A DNA stretch of 64,000 nucleotides from positions 62,001-126,000 of the forward strand of contig CAWKBS010000004.1 of assembly GCA_963847985.1 (NCBI GenBank), given 5' to 3'. Position 1 is the first letter of the stretch. Every line of letters starts with the position of its first letter. The notes below the pieces were generated by a model. That model worked only from the letters and a program-made list of their open reading frames with translations, searched no databases and was not told the DNA's origin. This DNA is from JAIBJN01 sp963847985. GTDB taxonomy: Bacteria; Actinomycetota; Thermoleophilia; Gaiellales; Gaiellaceae. Of the stretch, positions 9,416-17,718 are shown in pieces. The translations under genes and the position numbers were made by a program.

Positions 9416-10095
9416 TCATACGAGCCGGACGAGCGCGTCGCTCGTGAGGAGAAACCCGAAGAGCAGGGTCGAGACGAACGTGATCCGGCGCTCGTTCGCG
9501 GTGAGCCAGCTCTGGGCCGCCTCGAGCCATCTGTCCGCATGGTCGCCGGCGACCAGGTAGACGGCGACCGGAACCCAGACGAGGACGCCCGCGACGAGGA
9601 CGTAGAAGGACGCCGAGGAGTGCCTCCTCGACCGGCAGCCAGGCCGGCGATGCCGACGGTCGCGCCCGCGACGACCGTGATGGTGAGCCGCTTCACGCCG
9701 CCGACGCCGAGCAGCAGGCCCACCGCGAACGCGGTGCTCGGGCGAAGCCCGCGCAGCCGGGCGAGCATGGCCTTCACCCGCCTCGGCCCCGCCGCATTCG
9801 GGTCGGCGCTCGCGTGCCGCCGCGGCCACGCGATGGCGAGCAGGGCGACGCCGAACGCGAGCTCCAGGGCAGCCGCCAGCTCCTCGTTCCCGTCCCGGTT
9901 CGTCGTCGCGGCCGAGCCGATCAGGAGCGCGACCACGAACGCGATCGACTGGCCGAGCAGGAAGCCGACGAGGTAGACGGTGCCGTTCGTGCGTCCGCGC
10001 CGGCTGGTGAGCACGGCCGCGGTGGCGAGCAGGGCGACCGGGCTCGCCGCCGCGATCAGGGCGAAGAGCAGGATCCGGGACGCCGTGTCGGCCAA
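9416..10095 (-). CDS. GAP/Sap-family (LysE-like) membrane protein (one frameshift)
   Basis: The N-terminal frame from ATG at 10095 reads LLFALIAAASPVALLATAAVLTSRRG, the opening of GAP-family (Sap, sulfolipid-addressing) six-TM proteins. A one-base shift at about 9620-9640 moves the C-terminal half into another frame (SASFYVLVAGVLVWVPVAVYL, ending at 9416). Restored length is about 226 residues. The family is LysE-like and thought to export small solutes or lipid precursors; the substrate is unknown. Only 15 bp separate it from the glutamate decarboxylase stop. Confidence 0.65.
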
Positions 10096-10110
10096 GCGCG
10101 GTTGGCTCGG

Positions 10111-11502
10111 TCAGTGGTGGAAGCTCGTCGCCGTCCCGGAGTCGTGGACGGGCTCGGGCTGCTTCTGGAGGCGCGGCAGCACTCGCTCGAGGTCGGCGAC
10201 GAGCAGGTCGGCCATGTCGTGGCTGAAGCCGCGCTTGACCACGACGCGGAGAGCGGCCAGATCCTCGCGGTTTTCGGAAACGTGTAGGCAGGCAGGAGCC
10301 AGCCGCGCTCGCGCGCCGCGTTCGACACGTCGAAGACGGTGAAGTTGTCGATCCCGTCCGCGATCTTGAACGCGAAGACCGGCAGCTCATCGCCCCTGGT
10401 GACGAGCTCGAACGGGCCCAGCTCCGCGATCCGCGCGGACAGACTCGTCGCCACGTCTCGCGCGTAGGCCTGGACGCTGCGGTACCCCTCGAAGCCGAGG
10501 CGAAGGAAGTTGTAGTACTGGCCGACAACCTGCGCCCCGGGGCGGGAGAAGTTGAGCGCGAAGGTCGGCATGTTGTCGCCAAGGTAGTTGACCCAGAAGA
10601 TCAGCTCCTCGGGCAGCGCCTCTGCATCGCGCCAAACGACCCAGCCGACCCCGGGGTAGACCAGGCCGTACTTGTGCCCGGAGACGTTGATCGAGGCGAC
10701 CCGCGGGAAGCTGGAAGTCCCATTCGAGGTCGGGATCGACGAACGGGGCGATGAACGCCCCGGAGGCGCCGTCCACGTGCACAGGGACGTCGAGACCCGT
10801 CTTGGCCTGCAGGTCGTCGAGGGCGGCGCAGATCTCCTGCACCGGCTCGTAGGAGCCGTCGAACGTCGAGCCGAGGACGGGAATGACCCCGATCGTGTTC
10901 TCGTCGCAGAGCTTCACCGCCTCCTCGGCGTTCATATGGAGCCGGTCGCCCTCCATCGGCACGAGGCGCATCTCGACGTCCCAGTAGTTGGCGAACTTCT
11001 CCCAGCAGACCTGGACGTTGATGCCCATGACGATGTTGGGCGCGTCGGCCGGCTTGTCCTCGGCCGCGCGCCGCTGCTGCCAGCGGCGCTTGAGCGCGAG
11101 CCCGCCGAGCATGGCCGCCTCGCTCGACCCGGTGGTCGAGCAGCCGGTCGCCTGGTCGGGATCGGGGGCGTGCCAGAGGCGGCTGAGGATGTTGACGCAG
11201 CGGCTCTCGAGCTCGGCGGTCTGCGGGTACTCGTCCTTGTCGATCATGTTCTTGTCGAAGCACTCGGCCATGAGCTTCTCGGCCTGGGGCTCCATCCAGG
11301 TGGTGACGAACGTCGCCAGGTTCATGCGCGCGTTGCCGTCGAGCATCAGCTCGTCGTGCACGATCTGGTAGGCGACGTCGGGCGGCAGCTCGCCGTCCTG
11401 GAGCCGGTGCCTCGGGATCTCGGTCGTCTCGAGCGAGAAGAGCGGGGCGACGGCGAGATCCTGCTTCGAGGTCGCCGGTCCCTTGGGGTGCTTCATGGTC
11501 AT
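10111..11502 (-). CDS. gadB: glutamate decarboxylase (two frameshifts)
   Basis: A PLP-dependent group II decarboxylase converting glutamate to GABA with proton consumption. The N-terminal two thirds (from ATG at 11502) are in one frame (GCSTTGSSEAAMLGGLALKRRW, HVDGASGAFIAPF). The frame changes near 10700 into the PLP-lysine motif SINVSGHKYGLVYPG, and again near 10275 to give REDLAALRVVVKRGFSHDMADLL, ending at 10111. The second break lies in an A-run: four A where five restore the frame. Restored length is about 463 residues, normal for GadB. No intact GadC-type antiporter is adjacent, though a transporter remnant lies just upstream. Confidence 0.82.
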
Positions 11503-11723
11503 TCGTGGCTCCTGTCTTGCCGGTCGGGGGGTGGAGGCGCAGGACGTGCGCCGGAGGGTCGGGGGCGACGACCGCGTAGTCGACCGTCAGGTCGGGGCCC
11601 ACGTGGGCGAGCTCGCCGGCCTCGAGAGAGGTTCGCGACCGCCGCGACCAGGATGAGCGAGACGAGGACGAGGCCGGCCCGCGCAGGAGCCTCCGACGGC
11701 GGAGTTGCGGGCGTCGCGCTCAC
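11499..11723 (-). pseudogene. remnant: N-terminus of a DHA2-type MFS transporter (tentative)
   Basis: An open frame starting MSATPATPPSEAPARAGLV contains LVLVSLILVAAVANL, which closely resembles the first helix of 14-TM DHA2 drug-efflux proteins. Nothing of the remaining helices follows. A one-base change near 11615 leads into unrelated sequence that runs to the gadB start (4-bp overlap). It is read as a truncated leftover rather than a functional gene, although a short membrane peptide co-expressed with gadB cannot be excluded. Confidence 0.35.
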
Positions 11724-11969
11724 CGACGTCTCGACTCGGTCACCGGGCAGCCGGAGCCACGCCGTGTGTCACCCGACAGCGGGACGGTCGGAAGTTGGCT
11801 GATCGGGCCGATACGGGCGGAGTGCGTCTCATCTGACCTCAGCGGCACGCTCGAGCGGCAGGATACGACCGATCGCGTGCATGCGATCGTCTTGCGTGGT
11901 CACGCACGGACTTGACTTGCTCGATGCGATCCCACAGGCCCGGGCCGTGCGTAAGCGGCGGTGCTCCAG
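11724..11969. other. intergenic, no gene seen
   Basis: About 250 bp upstream of the gadB unit. No conserved frame on either strand. The segment probably holds the promoter for the leftward gadB unit, but no convincing -35/-10 pair or palindrome was found. Confidence 0.4.
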
Positions 11970-12148
11970 GTGAGGATCCCCCGGATCGGCCAGAAGCAGG
12001 CCAAGGAGGTCTCGCCTCCGCACGAGGAGACGCACCCGGTCATCCAGGTCAACGCCGAGTAGCTCTCGGCCGAGTTCTCCGCCCTGCGCTGGCTCCGCGA
12101 CCTCGGCCTCGCCGCCTGGTTCCTGGTCGGGGTCGCCGCGCTGATGCA
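11970..12148 (+). pseudogene. decayed partial duplicate of the AI-2E-family permease N-terminus
   Basis: Reading from GTG 11970, the frame gives HPVIQVNAE, then TAG (12060-12062), then LSAEFSALRWLRDLGLAAW and a few hydrophobic residues before similarity ends near 12148. This parallels the start of the intact gene 290 bp downstream (PEVVQLDEAQLGQLSAVFAAPRWLRDLGLASW). The TAG sits where the intact gene's frame would have a Gln-type codon, so one base change (CAG to TAG) would explain the stop. About 60 codons remain, with the transport helices missing. Confidence 0.65.
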
Positions 12149-12281
12149 CTCGCACCGCAAGATGCCAGACTCGGCCACATCAGGGCACGGATCGACCGTC
12201 CGGGGGCGGACGTACTGTGACGACGTCAACCGACCACGGAGCAGAGGCTTGAGGATCCGGAGAACGACGCACAAGGACGAC

Positions 12282-13457
12282 GTGGGATCGGACAAGCCAC
12301 GGGAGCCCGACGAGCCCGAAGTCGTCCAGCTCGACGAAGCTCAGCTCGGGCAGCTGTCGGCGGTCTTCGCCGCCCCGCGCTGGCTCCGCGACCTGGGGCT
12401 GGCCTCGTGGCTGACCACCGGCGTTCTGCTGGTGCTCGTCGGGCTGATCTGGCTCGTCGGCGCGACCTCCACGATCACACAGCCGCTGATCGCGGCCTTC
12501 GTGGTCGCGTGCGTGACGCTGCCGCTCGTGCGCTGGCTCGCGCCTCACCGGGTCGGACGCGCAGGGGCCGCAGGGATCTCGCTCCTCCTGCTCCTCGCCA
12601 TCGGGATCCTCGTGGGCGTGCTCGTCATCGGCGGGATCGTCTCCCAGGCCGACGACATCTCCGCGAGCGGCTCAAGCGCCACCGACGAGATCCAGGCCTG
12701 GCTCGAGGACGCCGGCGTCGACTCGTCCGGAGCCGAGAGCGCAAGCAGCAAGGCGAAGGAGGAAATCCCCCAGATCATCTCGACGCTCGTCAACGGCCTC
12801 GCCACCGCCGCCAGCAGCCTGACCTCCCTCGTGCTCGGGCTCTCCTTCTTCCTCCTCAGCCTCTTCTTCCTCCTCAAGGACGGCCCCTCGTTGAGGTCCT
12901 GGGTCGAGGATCACTCCGGTATTCCGAAGCCCGTTGCCAGGACGATTACCGGCGACGTGATCACCTCGTTCCAGCGCTACTTCGCCGGCGTGACCATCGT
13001 CGCCGCCTACAACGGGATCCTCGTTGGGGTCGCCGCCCTCCTGCTGGGGGTCCCGCTGGCAGGCACGATCGCGGTCGTGACCTTCGCCTGCGCCTACATC
13101 CCGTACATCGGGGCGTTCTTCGCGGGCGCGTTCGCCGTCATCATTGCGCTCGGCTCGGAGGGGACGACAGACGCACTGATCATGCTCGTGGTCGTCATCC
13201 TCGCCAACGGCGCGCTCCAGCAGGTCGTCCAACCGATCGCGTACGGAGCCACGCTCGGCCTGAACCCGCTCGTCGTCCTCATCGTCACGATCAGCGCCGG
13301 CGCCCTCTTCGGCATGGTGGGGCTCGTCCTCGCAGCTCCGCTCACGTCGGCCGGGGTACACATCGCTGCCGACCTGGCGCGGGCCAAGGCCGTAGCTGCG
13401 AGCAAGGCGGAAGCAACCGTGCCGCCTCCCGACTCGCCCGAGCCAGAGCCGGCGTAG
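12282..13457 (+). CDS. AI-2E family transporter (PerM/YhhT-like permease)
   Basis: A 391-residue membrane protein of the PF01594 family. Hydrophobic helices occur near the N-terminus (WLTTGVLLVLVGLIWLVG, then TQPLIAAFVVACVTLPLVRWL), followed by a long extracytoplasmic stretch (SQADDISASGSSATDEIQAW) and a C-terminal helix bundle with the typical PLVVLIVTISAGALFGMVG segment. The family includes exporters of AI-2-like signals and Na+/H+ antiporters, so the substrate is open. GTG 12282 is preferred because AAGGA lies just upstream and longer N-terminal extensions look non-coding. A decayed copy of its 5' end lies just upstream. Confidence 0.82.
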   Translation: MGSDKPREPDEPEVVQLDEAQLGQLSAVFAAPRWLRDLGLASWLTTGVLLVLVGLIWLVGATSTITQPLIAAFVVACVTLPLVRWLAPHRVGRAGAAGISLLLLLAIGILVGVLVIGGIVSQADDISASGSSATDEIQAWLEDAGVDSSGAESASSKAKEEIPQIISTLVNGLATAASSLTSLVLGLSFFLLSLFFLLKDGPSLRSWVEDHSGIPKPVARTITGDVITSFQRYFAGVTIVAAYNGILVGVAALLLGVPLAGTIAVVTFACAYIPYIGAFFAGAFAVIIALGSEGTTDALIMLVVVILANGALQQVVQPIAYGATLGLNPLVVLIVTISAGALFGMVGLVLAAPLTSAGVHIAADLARAKAVAASKAEATVPPPDSPEPEPA

Positions 13458-13460
13458 CAC

Positions 13461-13800
13461 GTGAGCACGCACGCCGAGGAGCCTCCCCTGGTCGCTGGAC
13501 CGCGCTGCTCGTGGCGCTCGTCGCGGCCGCCGCGAGCATTGTTCTCCAGGTGATGGTCGGCGCCACCGACGACGACACGTACACGCTCCGCGTGATCCAT
13601 CGGCTCTACGCCCCTGACCTGGACGAGGGCTGCGCCTTCGAGAAGCTGATCTCGTTCCACGGAGGCATCGGCGGGCCGCAGACGCAGCCGTTCATCCTCC
13701 ACCCGACGGAACTGCAGGTCCCCGAGGGTGGCGTCATCGGCGGCGCCGCCGTGCACGGGATCCTGCTCGGCGCGCGCAAAACCACCTCTACCAACTCAAC
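13461..13800 (+). pseudogene. remnant of a membrane-anchored nucleotide pyrophosphatase-like protein
   Basis: One frame encodes a hydrophobic helix (TALLVALVAAAASIVLQVMV). Shortly after comes EKLISFHGGIGGPQTQPFILHPTEL, then GGAAVHGILLG. The SxHGGxGGPQTxPFxLxP motif is characteristic of the C-terminus of actinobacterial membrane type I phosphodiesterase/nucleotide pyrophosphatase proteins. The catalytic middle is absent, and the likely GTG start near 13461 is in a different frame. It therefore looks like a deletion remnant. The family assignment rests on this C-terminal motif only. Confidence 0.4.
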
Positions 13801-13811
13801 GACCGAAGGAG

Positions 13812-14930
13812 CTACACATGATCTACGGGCTCTACTCCCTGGTGGGGCTGGCCGCGCTGGTTCTCATCGTCGCCACCCTGGTGAGCGTTTTCCGGAACCC
13901 CGACATCTCGGGAGGCGAGAAGGTCGTCTGGGTCGTCGCCACGATCTTCTTGCCCTTCCTCGGCTCGCTCGTCTACTTCACGGTCCGCCGCGGCTGGTGA
14001 GCGCCGGAGCCGGGAGACGAGGAGGCTGCAGCCGAGCAGGGCCGCCTCGACCAGCGTGATCGCCAGGCGGTTGAGCACGGTCGCCCCGAGCGCCGCGCTC
14101 GCCGGGACAACGAGCACGAGCAGCCCGTACATCGACGCCTCGCGCACACCGAGCCCCGACGGCGCGAAGACGGTGAGCACGGCGACGATCGCGCCCACGG
14201 CCGCCGTCCCGCCCAGGTAGGGGATCGTCTCGATCCCGGGGTCGGCGTCGAGCGAGCGCAGCAGCAGGTAGAGCGCGGTGCCGCCGACAGTCCATGTGAA
14301 GCTGTAGTAGCAGAGCAGCCCGACCAGGATCCGGTACGGGAGCCGTTCCGGGACCGGCGCGTCGAAGCGGCGGAAGATGACCCGCGCGAGCGCCGTGAAG
14401 ACCCGCGGGTGGAGCAGGGTGGCGGTCACGACCGCGAAGGCGAGGAGCGGGACCAGCGGCGCGTCGACGACGTCGACGGCGGCGAGGCCGAGGGTGAAGA
14501 CGAGGATTCCGGCGACGGCCGAGAGCCCGGCCTCGAGCAGGATCGAGCTGACCACGAAGGATGTGTCGGACACGCCGCCGGCGCGTCGCAGCCAGACGAT
14601 CCGCGCGAGCGGCGTCCACACGCCTCCGGGGATGTACTTGGCGAGCATCGAGGCCATCTCCGCCTGGAGCGCGACGCCGTACCCGACGCGGATCCCGAAG
14701 GCGGCGAGCAGCCACCACCAGCCGACCGCGAAGAGGAGGTAGTACACGGCCAGCACCGCGAGCGCCGCGGCGAGGAAGACCGGATCGGCGTCGGCGAGCC
14801 GCGGGAGCGCGTCGGCCCACACGTCCCGGAGGACGTAGCCGAAGAACGCAAGGAGGACGGCGACGAGCGCGAGCTGGAGCCCGACGACGACACGCCGGCG
14901 GCGGAGGAACGCTGGGAGCCGGCTCGCCAT
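13812..14930 (-). CDS. lysylphosphatidylglycerol synthase-TM / flippase-like membrane protein
   Basis: About 372 residues in the open frame, from ATG at 14930. At least eight helices are visible, with family motifs EMASMLAKYIPGGVWTPLARIV and VLTVFAPSGLGVREASMYGLL (the PSGLGxREA signature of the UPF0104/YbhN group). Such proteins are thought to move lipids or lipid-linked intermediates. The last 60 codons look like antisense of the PLDc_N gene; the real C-terminus is probably near 13978, which a one-base change would give. A second member of this family lies at 39.7 kb. Confidence 0.75.
   Translation of the reverse strand: MASRLPAFLRRRRVVVGLQLALVAVLLAFFGYVLRDVWADALPRLADADPVFLAAALAVLAVYYLLFAVGWWWLLAAFGIRVGYGVALQAEMASMLAKYIPGGVWTPLARIVWLRRAGGVSDTSFVVSSILLEAGLSAVAGILVFTLGLAAVDVVDAPLVPLLAFAVVTATLLHPRVFTALARVIFRRFDAPVPERLPYRILVGLLCYYSFTWTVGGTALYLLLRSLDADPGIETIPYLGGTAAVGAIVAVLTVFAPSGLGVREASMYGLLVLVVPASAALGATVLNRLAITLVEAALLGCSLLVSRLRRSPAAADREVDERAEEGQEDRGDDPDDLLASRDVGVPENAHQGGDDENQRGQPHQGVEPVDHV
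13818..14000 (+). CDS. small PLDc_N-domain membrane protein
   Basis: A 60-residue protein with two hydrophobic helices: YSLVGLAALVLIVATLVSVF, then VVWVVATIFLPFLGSLVYF, ending VRRGW. This is the phospholipase D nuclease N-terminal (PLDc_N) membrane module, found alone in many actinobacteria. The stretch between the helices (RNPDISGGEKVVW) matches the family consensus. GAAGGA at 13804-13809 is a good ribosome binding site for ATG 13818. It probably acts as a membrane-associated accessory peptide of unknown role. The opposite-strand flippase-like gene overlaps it if that frame is read to its stop. Confidence 0.75.
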   Translation: MIYGLYSLVGLAALVLIVATLVSVFRNPDISGGEKVVWVVATIFLPFLGSLVYFTVRRGW

Positions 14931-14966
14931 CGGCTTCGAGTCTAGGCTCCGCGGCCGCCTGAACGA

Positions 14967-14997
14967 CGAAGGGCGGGCCCGTGGGGCCCGCCCTTCG
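14967..14997 (-). terminator. hairpin terminator
   Basis: A perfect 13-bp inverted repeat (14967-14979 with 14985-14997) surrounds a 5-nt loop. It lies just past the stop of the leftward secreted-protein gene and before the flippase start. There is no long T-run, so termination may be factor-assisted. Confidence 0.6.
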
Positions 14998-15021
14998 TGC
15001 CGCGATTCGGCGGAGCCGCCC

Positions 15022-15440
15022 CTAGTGCCAGCCCCAACCGCCCTTGTCCCGGTCGTGGTCGCGGTCGTCGCGGCCCCAGTCGCTGCCGTTCCAGTGGTCG
15101 TCCCGGCAACGGTCCTTGTCATCCCGGTCGTGGTCGCGGTCGTCGCGATCGCACTTGTCCCGGTCATGGCCGCCGTACTTGTCGTACTTGTCCTTGTCGC
15201 GATCGCAGCGATCGTCGTCGTCGCGGTCGCACTTGTCCTTGTCGTACCGGTCGTACTTGCCGTACTTGTCCTTATCGCGATCGCAACGATCGTCGCGGTC
15301 GCACTTGTCCTTGTCGTACCGGTCGTACTTGTTGTCGTACTTGTCGTGCTTGTCGCACCGGTCGTCGTCGTCGCACCGGTCGTCGTCACGATCGTGCCAC
15401 CAGCTCCAGCCGTGTTTCCTTGTCCTTGTCCTTGTCCTTG
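15022..15440 (-). repeat. degenerate tandem repeat encoding a D/K/R/Y/C tail
   Basis: On the minus strand, codons for Asp, Lys, Arg, Tyr and Cys alternate in imperfect 12-30 bp units (GACAAGTACGAC, GATCGCGACAAG and variants). The repeats are not identical and have no constant spacers, so this is coding low complexity and not a CRISPR array. The plus strand of the same DNA gives a spurious Val/Ala/Leu-rich frame because GAC and AAG read as GTC and CTT. Confidence 0.75.
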
Positions 15441-16250
15441 TCCTTGCAAGGAGGCTTCGGCGGCTTCGGGCAGTCGATGCTGACCTTGACGACGTTCTTG
15501 TCCTCGACCCGCGTCTCCGTGTGGTTCGTGATAGCCCACGCGGTGTTCTCGACGCTGGTACTCGCCGCACTTGTCGTACGGGCCGACGACCCACGAGTAC
15601 GTGACGGTCTTGTTCGCCTTGTTCACGCAGGTCTGCTCGTCGAGCAGCCCGAGCAGCGAGTCGTGGATCGCCACGCAGGTGTCGATCCGGTTGTCGAGCG
15701 CCGTCGCGAACGCGATCGGCGCGGACGCCGTGAACTCGCCGGAGCCGACCGATGCGGTCGCCGTCGAGACGCGGTCACTGTTGTCGGGCAGCTCGATCGT
15801 GAACCGGCACCGAAGCTGCGCGCCGGAGTTGAGCTGCCGCGGCAGGGCCTCGCCCTGACACGTGACCGTGGCCGGCCCGACGCCCGAGACCATGTTCGTG
15901 ACGGAGTTGACCATCACGGGCTCGAGGTCCTTGTTGTAGACGAGGATCTCGCCGAACGCCGACCAGCCGGTGGCGCCCTCGGTCTCCTTCACGGTCACCG
16001 AGTAGTTGACCGTGGCCGTCTCGCCGACCTTCAGCTTCAGCTTCTCGACGTCGGCCGTCTTGTCGATCTCCCAGGTGAACGGCCTGTCGATCGAGGCCCG
16101 GACGCTCAGCTCGATGTCCGGCCTCGTCGGATCGGGCGGATTCGCCGCGGCCGGCAGGGCGAAGATCGCCGCCACCGCGGTGAGAACCACCATGGTCGCC
16201 GCGACGAAGCCCCAACGGCCTCGCCCGGCGCGCGTACCTCTTACGGCCAT
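15022..16250 (-). CDS. secreted protein with beta-sandwich region and D/K/R/Y/C-rich tail (two frameshifts)
   Basis: ATG at 16250 opens a signal peptide (hydrophobic core VVLTAVAAIFALPAAAN). An extracellular beta-rich region follows, with TWEIDKTADVEKLKLKVGE and VNYSVTVKETEGATGW, a pattern seen in Gram-positive surface proteins. Near 15555 the frame shifts to SVENTAWAITNHTETRVEDKN and a PKPPKPPCKDKDKDKDK linker. Near 15415 it shifts again to the tail, a long low-complexity run of DKDKYDKY/DRDDRCDRD type units ending GGWGWH at 15022. Restored length is about 409 residues. Function is unknown; a wall-spanning or metal/polyanion-binding tail is possible. Both breaks may be sequence errors in repetitive DNA. 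Confidence 0.6.
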
Positions 16251-16479
16251 GAACCCTCTCTCCTTGTCGCTGGTTGCGGGTTGGCCGCCAGGTTCAACAG
16301 GCGCCGCCCCCTCCCACGCGCTCGCGCCGCCGGCCCACGAAGGACTCCCTGACCTCCGCGCGTGTCCCGCCGACGCACCGCAGACCGGATTGAAGCGGAG
16401 AAAACCCTGCTGCCAAGACCAGGATCGAACCTAGACGGGTTGGTAGTAGCCGACGGCCCGGAGATACTTTCGGGGCGCA
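16251..16479. promoter_or_regulatory. divergent promoter region between secreted protein and L,D-transpeptidase
   Basis: A 229-bp non-coding gap between two divergently read exported-protein genes. It must hold both start regions. No gene or strong palindrome is seen, and exact promoter boxes could not be fixed. Confidence 0.4.
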
Positions 16480-17718
16480 ATGCCGAAGCAGCGGACCGCA
16501 CTCGGTGTGCTCCTGGTCGCCCTCGGGTGGTTGGCGCTCGACGCGGCGCCTGCGGGCGCGGCCGTGGAGACCGTCAGCGTCGCCCCGGCCCCGGCGGTGG
16601 CGCCCTACGGCTCGATCGTCCGCTTCGGCGGGGCCGTCGTACCGGCCCGGCGGACCCAGGTGCAGCTCCTCGTCCTCGACGCCGGCTCCTGGCAGCTCGT
16701 CGCCGCTGTCGAGTCCGGGGACGACGGCAGCTTCTCGTTCCGGGTCACGGCCCTGCGGCCGGGTACCTATGTCGCGCGGACGGACGCGGCCGAGTCGCCG
16801 CAGGCCTCGCTTGGGGTGATGCCGACCCTCACCGCCTCGTTCGCCGGCCTCGCCGTCGTCGGCGCTCCGCTCAGGCTGAACGGGCGGCTGCAACCGGCGG
16901 CAGCCGGGACGCTCGCCCTCAGAGTCAGAGGCGAGACGCGAACGGTCACGCTCGACTCCGAGGGGCGCTTCGACGAGCTCGTCTCGACGCGGCTCCCCGG
17001 CCGGGTCCGTGTGCGGCTCGTGCTCGCTCCCGCGGACGGGTACGCCGCAGTCGGCCGGGAGCTGTCGAGGCAGGTGGCGGCGCCGCGGTTGGGCCTGGGC
17101 TCTCGCGGCCCGGCCGTGCGCTTTCTCGAGCGGCGCCTGCACGGCCTGGGCTACGCCCTCCGGAGGGTCGACGGGAGGTTCGGCTGGGACACCCGCGAGG
17201 CGCTCTTCGCCTTCCAGAAGATCCGCGGCCTCTCGCGCGACGGCAACGCAACCCCGCGCGTCTGGCGAGCGCTCGTCGGGGCGCGCACCCCGCTCGCGGC
17301 CGTCCCCCACGGGAACCACATCGAGGTGGACAAGGGGCGGCAGGTGGTGTTCGAGGTCCGCCGCGGGCGCGTCGTCCGCATCGTGCACGCCTCCACCGGC
17401 GCCACCGGGAACACACCGCTCGGCCGCTGGCGCGTGTACCGCAAGACGCCCGGCTTCAACTCGCTCTCGATGTACTACTCGATGTACTTCATCGGCGGGT
17501 TCGCGATGCACGGCTACCACTCCGTCCCGCCCTGGCCGGCGAGCCACGGCTGCGTCCGCCTGCCGAACTGGTTCGCGCCGGGGCTCTACGCGCGCTGGGG
17601 GCATCGCACGACCGTCTGGGTGCTGCCGACGACGGCGCGCGGCTCGCGCCTCTGGCGCTCACCGGGGTCGCTTGCCAGGATGCCGGCGCCGCGGCCCGCC
17701 GCCCCGGTCGGCCCCTGA
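16480..17718 (+). CDS. secreted L,D-transpeptidase (YkuD) with N-terminal beta domain
   Basis: A 412-residue exported protein. The first 28 residues are a signal peptide (LGVLLVALGWLALDAAPAGA). Residues about 30-195 are two beta-sandwich-like segments (GSIVRFGGAVVPARRTQVQL). Residues about 205-268 are PG_binding_1 (AVRFLERRLHGLGYALRRVDG). Residues about 278-385 are the YkuD domain with His344 and the catalytic ASHGCVRLP (Cys358). It would make or edit 3-3 peptidoglycan crosslinks outside the membrane. It is considerably longer than the 229-residue YkuD protein at 3.0 kb. The amidase frame overlaps its stop. Confidence 0.88.
   Translation: MPKQRTALGVLLVALGWLALDAAPAGAAVETVSVAPAPAVAPYGSIVRFGGAVVPARRTQVQLLVLDAGSWQLVAAVESGDDGSFSFRVTALRPGTYVARTDAAESPQASLGVMPTLTASFAGLAVVGAPLRLNGRLQPAAAGTLALRVRGETRTVTLDSEGRFDELVSTRLPGRVRVRLVLAPADGYAAVGRELSRQVAAPRLGLGSRGPAVRFLERRLHGLGYALRRVDGRFGWDTREALFAFQKIRGLSRDGNATPRVWRALVGARTPLAAVPHGNHIEVDKGRQVVFEVRRGRVVRIVHASTGATGNTPLGRWRVYRKTPGFNSLSMYYSMYFIGGFAMHGYHSVPPWPASHGCVRLPNWFAPGLYARWGHRTTVWVLPTTARGSRLWRSPGSLARMPAPRPAAPVGP

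Noticed and set aside
10387..11502. gadB as an intact shorter decarboxylase
   Set aside because: The continuous frame lacks the PLP-lysine motif, which lies in a second frame immediately after it, so the enzyme only makes sense across both breaks.
15040..15400. CRISPR-like repeat array
   Set aside because: The repeats are degenerate, vary in length, have no constant spacers and no cas genes nearby. They encode a low-complexity protein tail.
15025..15483. A Val/Ala/Leu-rich plus-strand frame resembling a multi-helix membrane protein
   Set aside because: It is the antisense of Asp/Lys/Arg codons (GAC to GTC, AAG to CTT) of the secreted protein's tail. It has no ribosome site and no family match.
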